From the NCBI GenBank assembly GCA_937139475.1, contig CAKZQF010000073.1:1-62094 (forward strand): a stretch of DNA of 62,094 nt. The letters are read 5' to 3'. The stretch's first letter is position 1. Each line of letters opens with the position of its first letter. Both the position numbers and the translations under genes were made by a program. Below, piece after piece: positions 8,991 through 16,466 of this stretch. Origin of the DNA: an uncultured Gammaproteobacteria bacterium. Lineage in GTDB: Bacteria > Pseudomonadota > Gammaproteobacteria > Enterobacterales > Psychrobiaceae. A model generated the notes under the pieces. The model was given only the letters and a program-made list of their open reading frames with translations, had not been told where the DNA came from and did no database searches.

Positions 8991-9019
8991 AAAAAAAGGG
9001 GCTAAAGCCCCTTTTTTTT
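8991..9019 (-). terminator. Rho-independent terminator after the hemerythrin gene
   Basis: A-tract, GGGGCTAAAGCCCC hairpin and T-tract, 17 bases beyond the minus-strand stop codon of the hemerythrin gene. Confidence 0.9.
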
Positions 9020-9036
9020 AACTTGTTTAGTTAGTA

Positions 9037-9603
9037 CTAAACAATACCGTTATCATTTAAATGTTTTGAATACTGTTTATCCGTACCATTAATATGGTTG
9101 ATAAGCCATGCACTTAAAAATTCGCTAACTTCTTCTAGCGCCTCATGACCTTGTTCATTGTATAGTGCAACAAAGCGCTCAACTTCTTTAATCATTTTAC
9201 GATGTTGTTCTTTATGCTCTTCAAAGTCCGGGTAGTTTTGCTGTTCTAACAGCTCCTCTTCACGTTGAAAATGAAAACGGGTATAGGCTACCAAGGAATC
9301 TAACGCATCTTTTTCAAACTCATCACTGGTGTGGTAATCATAAGCTGTCTTAAATTGGTTGAGTAAATCAATTAACTTCTTGTGGTCTTCATCTAAAACT
9401 TTCACGCCAACACTGTATTCTTCTTTCCATACCAATTCATTTTTATCGGCTCTTTTGTTGTAAACAAACGGGATAATCGCCAATACTGCGATTAAGATCC
9501 ATGAAACAGGATTTGTCATGCTCGTTAAGAAGCCTAAAAATATCGCGACGATAATCAGTCCAATACTAGAAGCCAGCAACAGTGCTCTCACACGTTTATT
9601 CAT
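9037..9603 (-). CDS. Membrane-anchored bacteriohemerythrin
   Basis: A 188-residue protein with two N-terminal transmembrane segments (about 7-28 and 33-48) followed by a cytoplasmic hemerythrin domain. The diiron ligands are all visible: H74 (in LDEDH), H111 and E115 (HFQREEE), H130 and H134 (HKEQH), H170 and D175 (HINGTD). Hemerythrins bind O2 and some bind NO. The gene is divergent from nirS and has a perfect FNR/DNR box about 85-100 bases before its start, so it is probably induced with denitrification. A role in NO or O2 binding at the membrane is inferred. GAGGA precedes the ATG. Confidence 0.9.
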   Translation of the reverse strand: MNKRVRALLLASSIGLIIVAIFLGFLTSMTNPVSWILIAVLAIIPFVYNKRADKNELVWKEEYSVGVKVLDEDHKKLIDLLNQFKTAYDYHTSDEFEKDALDSLVAYTRFHFQREEELLEQQNYPDFEEHKEQHRKMIKEVERFVALYNEQGHEALEEVSEFLSAWLINHINGTDKQYSKHLNDNGIV

Positions 9604-9685
9604 TTCTTTTTATCCTCAATTCAAAATATATTTGGTCATATGATGCCATTTTTTTTCAATCACTAACTCAAACAATCAAACTTTC

Positions 9686-9699
9686 TTGATGTGAATCAA
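9686..9699 (-). promoter_or_regulatory. Perfect FNR/DNR box before the hemerythrin gene
   Basis: TTGATGTGAATCAA, centred about 90 bases before the hemerythrin ATG and about 260 before nirS. Position favours control of the hemerythrin gene. Confidence 0.8.
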
Positions 9700-9872
9700 A
9701 TACGACATCAAAAGAGCCAATTTTTTTTCAAATATTGACCAATATCAGTTTCCCTAAGATCTTTTTTCTGCATAGTGGCCTCGAAGATTAGTTTTATTAA
9801 GACCAACATAAAGCATTGTCGTAGCAATGAGTTAGCAAGCGTTAATGATATCTATTTGTATCCTAGCGCACC

Positions 9873-9886
9873 TTGATAACAGTCAA
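9873..9886 (+). promoter_or_regulatory. FNR/DNR box before nirS
   Basis: TTGATAACAGTCAA, one mismatch (GTCAA) from the consensus, 67-80 bases before the nirS ATG. Confidence 0.75.
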
Positions 9887-9952
9887 GACGATATAGCGCT
9901 ATAGCAGTCATTAAAACAATCATTCCGTAAAGCAAAAACTAAGGATAATATA

Positions 9953-11581
9953 ATGAAAAAAGTCAAACTTACTCTTTCTGCACTTGGTATGGCAGTTGGG
10001 TTTGCAACAGCAGGCTTAAGCTTATCTGTAAACGCTGCAGAGCCTACTCTTTCTGAAGCAGATTTCGAGAAAGCTCAACTACACTACTTCCAACGTTGTG
10101 CTGGTTGTCACGGTGTTCTGCGTAAAGGTGCTACAGGTAAAAACCTTGAGCCAAAAGCAATGCTTAAAAAAGGCCAAAAGCGTCTAGAAAAGATTATTGG
10201 TCTTGGTACTGAAGGCGGCATGAACAACTTTGACGATATCTTCTCTAAGAAAGAAATCGCTAACCTTGCTACATTCATCCAAATGACTCCTCCAGTTCCA
10301 CCAGAGATGTCATTAGAGCAAATGCGCAGCCACACTAAAGAGTTTGTTGCTCCTAAAGATTACCCAGCGAAGCCACTACACGGTCGTAACTGGCAAAACT
10401 TCTTCGTAGTAATCGAGCGTGATGCTGGTACTGCTGCTATCGTTGATGGCGATACTAAAGAAATCGTTGCTCACATCGATACGGGTTACGCGGTACACGT
10501 AATCAAAGGTACTGAGCATCATAAGAAAGGCCATGTAAAAGATGTTGGTCGTTTCTGGTACACAATCGGTCGTGACGGTAAAGTTAACAAGATCGATTTA
10601 TTCCAAACTCCTGACAAAATGTTAGTTGCTGAAACTAAGATGGCTTATGATGCACGTGATATCGCTGTATCAGGTGACGGAAAATACGTTATCGCTGGTG
10701 GTTACTGGCCTGCTCACTTCGTTATCATGGACGCTGTGACTCTTAACCCACTTAAAGTTGTTTCAACTCGTGGTTACAACACTAAAGGTGAGTTCATCAA
10801 CGAAGCGCGTGTAGCTGCTATCTACACTAGCCCACTTTACAACTCATTCATCGTTGCAGTTAAAGAAACTGGTCAAATGCTTCAAGTTGATTACGACGAC
10901 TTAGAAAACTTAACAATTACTTCAATTGCTTCTTCTGAGTTCTTACATGATGGTTTCTTCGATCCAACAGGTCGTTACTTCCAAATCGCTGCTAACGCAT
11001 CGAACAAAATGGTTGTTATCGATACTAAAGATCGTCAGCTTGAGAAGATTATCGACGTAGACAGCCTACCTCACCCAGGTCCAGGCGCTAACTGGGTTGA
11101 TGCTAAGTGTGGACCAGTAGCTGGTACTACTCACTTAGGAACAGGTCTTGTTTCTGTATGGGGTAATGACCCAATCAACCGTTCGAAAGACGCTTGGAAA
11201 CTATGTTACGAAGTTGAAACTGACGGCGCTGGTGTATTCATCCGTACTCACGAAACTTCTCAATACGTATGGGCTGACCAACTTAAGCACCCTGAGCCAG
11301 AAATCCAACAATCAGTACAAGTTTTCGATAAGAAAACTCGTGAAATCGTTAAGACTATCCGTGTAACTGAAGAAGAAGGTAAAGCTGCTCTTCACATGGA
11401 ATTCAACAAAGACGGTTCTGAAGTTTGGGTATCTGTATGGAACCGTGCTGAGCCTTCAAAAGCAACTGGTGAGATCGTAGTATACGATGCGAAAACTCTT
11501 AAAGAGAAGCACCGCATCAAAGGTCTAACTACTCCAACTGGTAAGTTCAACGTATTTAATCGTTCGAACCACAAAACTTAA
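9953..11581 (+). CDS. nirS: Cytochrome cd1 nitrite reductase NirS
   Basis: Periplasmic enzyme reducing nitrite to nitric oxide. A signal peptide (cleavage after VNAA, about residue 29) precedes a cytochrome c domain with C49-A-G-C-H53, then an eight-bladed propeller carrying heme d1. The two active-site histidines are in the conserved contexts LPHPGPGANW and GTTHLGTG, matching H327 and H369 of the Pseudomonas aeruginosa enzyme. At 542 residues it is full length. AAGGA stands before the ATG. Its own DNR box and a terminator right after the stop suggest it is transcribed strongly alone. Codon use is more biased than in neighbours, as expected for an abundant enzyme. Confidence 0.97.
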   Translation: MKKVKLTLSALGMAVGFATAGLSLSVNAAEPTLSEADFEKAQLHYFQRCAGCHGVLRKGATGKNLEPKAMLKKGQKRLEKIIGLGTEGGMNNFDDIFSKKEIANLATFIQMTPPVPPEMSLEQMRSHTKEFVAPKDYPAKPLHGRNWQNFFVVIERDAGTAAIVDGDTKEIVAHIDTGYAVHVIKGTEHHKKGHVKDVGRFWYTIGRDGKVNKIDLFQTPDKMLVAETKMAYDARDIAVSGDGKYVIAGGYWPAHFVIMDAVTLNPLKVVSTRGYNTKGEFINEARVAAIYTSPLYNSFIVAVKETGQMLQVDYDDLENLTITSIASSEFLHDGFFDPTGRYFQIAANASNKMVVIDTKDRQLEKIIDVDSLPHPGPGANWVDAKCGPVAGTTHLGTGLVSVWGNDPINRSKDAWKLCYEVETDGAGVFIRTHETSQYVWADQLKHPEPEIQQSVQVFDKKTREIVKTIRVTEEEGKAALHMEFNKDGSEVWVSVWNRAEPSKATGEIVVYDAKTLKEKHRIKGLTTPTGKFNVFNRSNHKT

Positions 11582-11598
11582 TAATTAATACCAGTGTT

Positions 11599-11630
11599 AT
11601 GGCAGCTACCCTAGGGTAGTTGCCATTTTT
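11599..11630 (+). terminator. Rho-independent terminator after nirS
   Basis: Long hairpin ATGGCAGCTACCC / GGGTAGTTGCCAT with a T-tract, 18 bases after the stop. It separates nirS from the NirT-like gene. Confidence 0.85.
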
Positions 11631-11706
11631 GTTTACTTATACCTAAGCTGCTTGAACAGTTTACAACGGGAAGTTTTGGTATAACAATTTTAAGATAGAG
11701 CAATGT

Positions 11707-13485
11707 ATGGCTAATCAATCCATGAAAAAACCCGGCTTTATGTCTCGTAGACTAATGCTCGGAACTACAGTAGGTGGTGCAATTGCATTTTTTGTAGTAG
11801 GCATCTTATTTTGGGGCGGATTCAACACAGCGATGGAAATGACAAATACAACCGAGTTTTGTATTGGTTGTCATGAAATGGAAGAGAACGTATATCAAGA
11901 ATACACTCCAACAATCCACTATTCTAACCGCACAGGTGTTCGCGCAGGCTGTCCTGATTGTCACGTCCCACGCCCTTGGGTTCATAAAATCGTTCGAAAA
12001 ATTAAAGCAAGTAACGAAATTTTACATAAAATCTTGGGAACAATTGATACGCCCGAGAAATTTGATGAAAATCGTGTACGCATGGCCAAAAAAGTCTGGA
12101 ATGACATGAAATCTACGGATTCACGAGAGTGCCGTAACTGTCATAACTTTGAATCAATGAATCCAGAGCGTCAAAAAGCCCGTGCACGTAAGCAGCATTT
12201 AAATGCCTTTGAAACAGGACAAACCTGTATCGATTGTCACAAAGGAATTGCTCATCACAACGTTCGTGACCAGCTTTCTGATGAAGAGCTGGAAGAAATA
12301 GAAGCTCCTAATCCAAAGTACATTCGTGAAGTACCACAAATGTTCCTTGATGGCCTAGCGCGTGTTAAAGCCGCTGAAGAGCAAGCTGCAATCGATGATG
12401 CACAAGCTGCCAAAGATGCAAAAGCTGAAGTTCAAGCGAAAATCGATGCTGCTGTAGAAAAAGCATTAAGCAAAGCAAATGCACCAGCAGGTGATGCAAG
12501 TGATGCAGCCCCTGCCGCAAGCAACATCAATGTTGATTGGAGCAAAGCAGGTTCTCGCGATATTACTGTATTCTACCCTGGTACAGCATCTATCGAGTGG
12601 ATCCACGGTCGTAAACATGGCGGTAAACGTGCATTCACTAAAGGTGACCGTTGTACCGAATGTCACGAATCAGAACTTGCTGATATGGGACAAAACATTG
12701 TTTCTGGTGAAAGTGAAAAAGACCTAGAGCCAAATGTTATTCCTGGTAAGCGTGGTAGTATTCCTGTAAACATCAACGCGACTTACGATGATGAATACCT
12801 CTATCTACAATTTGCTTGGGAAGATGGCAAGCATACGCCGGCACCGTTTGTTGAAGGCGGTAAGATGGATGCGCAAAACCCGGTTAAACTAGCAATCATG
12901 CTTGCAACTGATGAAGCAGAATATGCTGACCGCGCAGGTTGTTGGGGAACATGTCATGCCGATGTAAACTCAATGCCTCATCTACCGGATGCAGAAACGC
13001 TAGCAGGTAGTGACCTTAAAGATCGTCTTGACTTAAACGCTGGTTTAACTAAATACGTTAAAGAAAGTCGTACTAAGCTTGAAATGAAAGGCCGCCGCGG
13101 CAAGAAACTAGGTGGTTGGGATAAGCTTAAAGATCAAGGCGAAATCGACAGCGAAATGCAAGCTGGTAAGTATATGGATCTAATCCGTTACAATGCTGGT
13201 AGCAAAACAGTTGAAGATGGGCACATCATGGAAAAACGTGATATGCACAGTGGTCAGGGTGCTGAAGCCGAAGCAACGCTAGACAACGGAACTTGGACTG
13301 TCGTTATTAAGCGTAAGCTTAAATCGGACAAATCTGGTGACATTAGCTTGAATAAAGAAACTATTTATAACTTTGGTTTCGCGATTCACGATGATTACAC
13401 TAATGCTCGTTACCATCATGTTTCTCTAGGTTACAAACTAGGGTTTGATAACGACGCGGCTGAGATAAACGCTAAGCGTCAATAG
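11707..13485 (+). CDS. NirT/NapC-type multiheme cytochrome fused to an ethylbenzene-dehydrogenase-like heme domain
   Basis: Quinol-oxidising electron carrier of 592 residues. One N-terminal membrane anchor (about 18-38) leads to a NapC/NirT domain with four heme sites: CIGCH 52-56, CPDCH 82-86, CRNCH 142-146, CIDCH 174-178. An Ala/Glu/Lys-rich linker (about 215-275) follows, then a 310-residue domain with CTECH at 316-320 and an unusual C-W-G-T-C-H (CX3CH) at 412-417. Its fold cues (NATYDDEYLYLQFAWED) resemble the EB_dh heme-binding family. In Pseudomonas stutzeri the tetraheme NirT gene also follows nirS and is needed for nitrite reduction in vivo; ordinary NirT is about 200 residues. Here the extra domain may replace the missing soluble donor. 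No DNR box of its own was seen and the ribosome site is weak. Confidence 0.88.
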   Translation: MANQSMKKPGFMSRRLMLGTTVGGAIAFFVVGILFWGGFNTAMEMTNTTEFCIGCHEMEENVYQEYTPTIHYSNRTGVRAGCPDCHVPRPWVHKIVRKIKASNEILHKILGTIDTPEKFDENRVRMAKKVWNDMKSTDSRECRNCHNFESMNPERQKARARKQHLNAFETGQTCIDCHKGIAHHNVRDQLSDEELEEIEAPNPKYIREVPQMFLDGLARVKAAEEQAAIDDAQAAKDAKAEVQAKIDAAVEKALSKANAPAGDASDAAPAASNINVDWSKAGSRDITVFYPGTASIEWIHGRKHGGKRAFTKGDRCTECHESELADMGQNIVSGESEKDLEPNVIPGKRGSIPVNINATYDDEYLYLQFAWEDGKHTPAPFVEGGKMDAQNPVKLAIMLATDEAEYADRAGCWGTCHADVNSMPHLPDAETLAGSDLKDRLDLNAGLTKYVKESRTKLEMKGRRGKKLGGWDKLKDQGEIDSEMQAGKYMDLIRYNAGSKTVEDGHIMEKRDMHSGQGAEAEATLDNGTWTVVIKRKLKSDKSGDISLNKETIYNFGFAIHDDYTNARYHHVSLGYKLGFDNDAAEINAKRQ

Positions 13486-13503
13486 ACACAACTCGTATAA
13501 AAC

Positions 13504-13539
13504 AAAAAGCGCACCGGATTAACTGATGCGCTTTTTTTT
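13504..13539 (+). terminator. Rho-independent terminator after the NirT-like gene
   Basis: AAAAGCGCA / TGCGCTTTT stem with an imperfect loop and eight T's, 18 bases after the stop. Confidence 0.8.
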
Positions 13540-13698
13540 ATGTCTAAATGATTTAAAATACCCCTATGGTATAAGGACAAAAAATACTATTATTAAATAG
13601 GTAATACCAAACGGCTTAGCTACTCTGCAGCGTTAGATTATTCGCGTACTGCTGCACAATGAGCTAAGAATGTTACTAAGAATGAACAAGGAATTTCA

Positions 13699-15684
13699 AT
13701 GAATAATGTCTTTCAGACAATTTGTATTTTGGCTATAACTATTAGCTTCTCTTTTAGCGCGATGGCTCAAAAAGAAGAGTTATCATCAGCTCAGATTAAG
13801 AAGTACAAAAGTGGGATTTTTGAGGTTGTCACCGCAAAGTTAACCGACAATGCTATCTATAAAGAAGAGTTTCCACACGATCTCATCCCGTTTCACATCC
13901 GTAACGACAAGCATTATAGTTTGGGGACGGCATTTCTAATTAAAGACAATACTTTTGTCTCCGCAGCTCACGTATTTAATATTGAATATGCTTCCTTATT
14001 AGCGGATAACTATGCCGTACGTGATAGTAAAGGTAATTTATTTAAGATAAAAAATATTGAAAAGTATTCAAATTATCGAGATTTAATCCAGTTTTCAGTT
14101 GAGGGGGATACTCAAAAATATCATAAATTTTTACTCGGCGAAGGGTATGAAGAAGGTGATGTTGTTTATGCCGCAGGCAATGCATTGGGCGAAGGTGTTA
14201 TTTTTAGAAAAGGCTCACTGACATCGTTCACCTTTGAGCCAATTAATGGTCAATGGAAAGATATTCGTTACTCTGCTGCTGCCTCTCCGGGTAACAGTGG
14301 TGGCCCCTTATTAAACTTAGCAGGCGAAGTTGTCGGTATTGTCACTAAGAAATCAAGCAGCGAAAACCTTAATTACGCATTGCCTATTAGTGAATTTTCG
14401 CAATTTTCATCAAAGGAAGCAGAGTTTTACACCACAAAAATGGCGGAAGTAGAGGCGACTCGCCAACTGCGCTACTCGTGGAAGTTTAATACCGCTTTGC
14501 CTAAACCGATCCTCCAATTAAGATCATTGGCTCAAAAGAGTTTCTATCAAAGGTTTATCACCGCGAGACATGATTTTGAAAGCAAATACCAACAAGACAT
14601 TTTTCCAAATCACAGCAACGTTGATAAGTATCTAAAAAATCAGTCCAACAGCAATATGCTTTCTATCATCGATATAAACGGCAATGGCGAGTGGTTGTTA
14701 TTTAAACCGGCCGAAACACGTCAAGTGAAGATAGGCAACAACCAAACCCTTTACTTTAGCCGCAACAAAAAAATCATGGGCAATTATCAGTTTGCATTAG
14801 ATAAACCGAAAGATACGGCGCTTGCCGACTTTATTAGTGATAACAAAACAATTTTAGATACCTTCCTCACCTCAATGCAGTGGAACAGGAAAATTGCTAA
14901 TACCCAAGTCTATGTCACTTCTTATGGAGAGCCCTCTTACCAAGAATCTCGTGAAGATAAATATGGCAGAGTATGGCAAATGGCAGTTTGGGACGATTTT
15001 TATTCCGATCGCGCTATCATGCTTTATTGCCTACCGACGCCCTCTGGCGTTGCTTGTGACTTTGTTACAGCTACCACAGGTTGGCTTGAAGTACAAAAAG
15101 CGGGATATGGCGACAATTTACATCGAATCATGCTGTCCTACTCAGCTAAGCTCAAGGAATGGCAAGAGTTTGTGCGCTTACCAAAACAACTTATTCCCAA
15201 GCAATTTAGAAACGCCAAACTCGATATCAAAGAAGATACCATTAGCTTTGCATTCGATGAATTTTCCGGTGATGTTTCAAACATTAAACTCTCTGGTGAT
15301 AGCGAGCTTTATGTCACTGTCGAGGTAAACCCAAAAGCGGTAAATGAATTGATGGTGGGCAATCTTAATTTTACACCGAATACCAATGAAGATGGCACTT
15401 ACTATATCTCCAAATATTACAACCAAGGAGAGCATGCCTCTGACAATTATAAGGACTTCTGGACTAAGTTCACCACCTTAAAATCACCTTATAATTTTGA
15501 AGTAATCAATGAAGGGAAACTGATCACCAAATACATGAACCTTGGCGCAAATAAGAAAGGTCCAAGGGAGGTTAATAATGACAGTGAGAATATTGGCTAT
15601 TTAGCTGGTTGCAAGCTCCAGTCAGAGGTTAAATTGGAAGAGTTCAACACCATGTGTGACGCATTTATTAATGGCCTTAAATAA
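13699..15684 (+). CDS. Exported trypsin-like serine protease with large C-terminal region
   Basis: A 661-residue protein with a signal peptide (cleavage after AMAQ, about residue 24) and an S1-type protease domain in residues 45-240. The triad is visible: H91 in VSAAHVF, D128 in YRDLIQF, S200 in SPGNSGGPLL. The oxyanion glycines are intact, so it should be active. The following 420 residues are not recognised; there is no PDZ domain, which separates it from DegP/DegS. GAACAAGGA precedes the ATG. It sits inside the nir region, before a cupredoxin gene and without a DNR box. A periplasmic quality-control or processing role is a guess. Confidence 0.85.
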   Translation: MNNVFQTICILAITISFSFSAMAQKEELSSAQIKKYKSGIFEVVTAKLTDNAIYKEEFPHDLIPFHIRNDKHYSLGTAFLIKDNTFVSAAHVFNIEYASLLADNYAVRDSKGNLFKIKNIEKYSNYRDLIQFSVEGDTQKYHKFLLGEGYEEGDVVYAAGNALGEGVIFRKGSLTSFTFEPINGQWKDIRYSAAASPGNSGGPLLNLAGEVVGIVTKKSSSENLNYALPISEFSQFSSKEAEFYTTKMAEVEATRQLRYSWKFNTALPKPILQLRSLAQKSFYQRFITARHDFESKYQQDIFPNHSNVDKYLKNQSNSNMLSIIDINGNGEWLLFKPAETRQVKIGNNQTLYFSRNKKIMGNYQFALDKPKDTALADFISDNKTILDTFLTSMQWNRKIANTQVYVTSYGEPSYQESREDKYGRVWQMAVWDDFYSDRAIMLYCLPTPSGVACDFVTATTGWLEVQKAGYGDNLHRIMLSYSAKLKEWQEFVRLPKQLIPKQFRNAKLDIKEDTISFAFDEFSGDVSNIKLSGDSELYVTVEVNPKAVNELMVGNLNFTPNTNEDGTYYISKYYNQGEHASDNYKDFWTKFTTLKSPYNFEVINEGKLITKYMNLGANKKGPREVNNDSENIGYLAGCKLQSEVKLEEFNTMCDAFINGLK

Positions 15685-15791
15685 TACCACTGGCGCTAGG
15701 TCATCAATTACATCATTGATAATTAACATAAGCCGCGTTAGATTAAACTATCGTGGCTTAACTAGCCCATCTACCTATAGCAGAGTTAGTT

Positions 15792-16112
15792 ATGATTAAA
15801 AGTTTATTAAATACCTGTCTTATTTGCTGCTCTTTGCTGACCTGCTGCGCAGTTGCACAAGAGCATACTATCGATATAAAAAAATTCAAATTCACTCCAC
15901 AGCAGCTAACAATCAAGGTGGGGGATACGGTGATTTGGCAGAATATCGAAAAGCGCCAATATCACAATGTATGGTTTAAGCAATTATTTGAACAAGAGCC
16001 GGAGATTATTTTCCCTGGCGAAAACTATCAGCTTAGCTTTGATAAGCCTGGTACTTATCCATACAGTTGCGGGCCACACCCCAAAATGACAGGCACCATT
16101 GTCGTTAAATAG
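15792..16112 (+). CDS. Exported cupredoxin (plastocyanin/pseudoazurin-like)
   Basis: Small periplasmic type I copper protein of 106 residues. The signal peptide is rich in cysteine (LICCSLLTCCAVAQ). The mature domain begins with the typical IDIKKFKFTPQQLTIKVGD strand. Copper ligands are H58 (QYHNVW), C93, H96 and M99 (SCGPHPKM), the complete type I set. Such proteins can carry electrons to nitrite reductase, and no nirM cytochrome c551 is found here, so a donor role towards NirS is a reasonable but unproven inference. Alternatively it may be an amicyanin-like protein of unrelated function. Confidence 0.88.
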   Translation: MIKSLLNTCLICCSLLTCCAVAQEHTIDIKKFKFTPQQLTIKVGDTVIWQNIEKRQYHNVWFKQLFEQEPEIIFPGENYQLSFDKPGTYPYSCGPHPKMTGTIVVK

Positions 16113-16142
16113 CCCCTTTAGAAACCGAAAAGGATACTCGCA

Positions 16143-16427
16143 TTGCGCTTCTTTTTACCCCTTACCCTAATACTGTCAATAATGGCATGCACAACGACGT
16201 CTATTGCTCCAAGCTGCGATGTTGAGTTCTCCACTGATAACTTAAACGAAGTACAACTGGCGGCACTTGATGAGCTAATCATGAATAATGAGTTTTTGTC
16301 AGGGTGCGTAACACTAGAGTTAGAGCAATTGAGCGACTTTTCCACAACAGGCTGCCCGCTAAGTCACAAGCCTACATTAGCGTTTGAGCAATGGCAGAGA
16401 GTCTACACAAGCTGTATTGCAAAATAA
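16143..16427 (+). CDS. Small cysteine-rich putative lipoprotein
   Basis: A 94-residue protein with a lipobox-like signal sequence (LILSIMAC, lipidated cysteine about residue 16) and four further cysteines that could form two disulfides. The start is TTG with AAAAGGA about nine bases upstream; a later ATG would destroy the signal peptide. It follows the cupredoxin gene by 30 bases on the same strand, so the two are probably cotranscribed. Family and function unknown. Confidence 0.65.
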   Translation: MRFFLPLTLILSIMACTTTSIAPSCDVEFSTDNLNEVQLAALDELIMNNEFLSGCVTLELEQLSDFSTTGCPLSHKPTLAFEQWQRVYTSCIAK

Positions 16428-16466
16428 TAACAAATAGTAGCGGCACTCAATCCATATCCCCCCCAG

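Larger units (their letters stand above)
9604..9952. other. Divergent control region between hemerythrin and nirS
   Basis: A 349-base gene-free stretch, AT-rich, holding a perfect FNR/DNR box near the hemerythrin side (9686), a one-mismatch box near the nirS side (9873) and a weak two-mismatch site (9735). No small coding frame is evident. Confidence 0.8.

Noticed and set aside
9735..9748. TTGACCAATATCAG as a further DNR box
   Set aside because: Two mismatches, and better boxes lie on either side of it.
14894..15328. 144-codon frame in another frame of the protease gene
   Set aside because: Lies wholly inside the protease gene and lacks a start signal.
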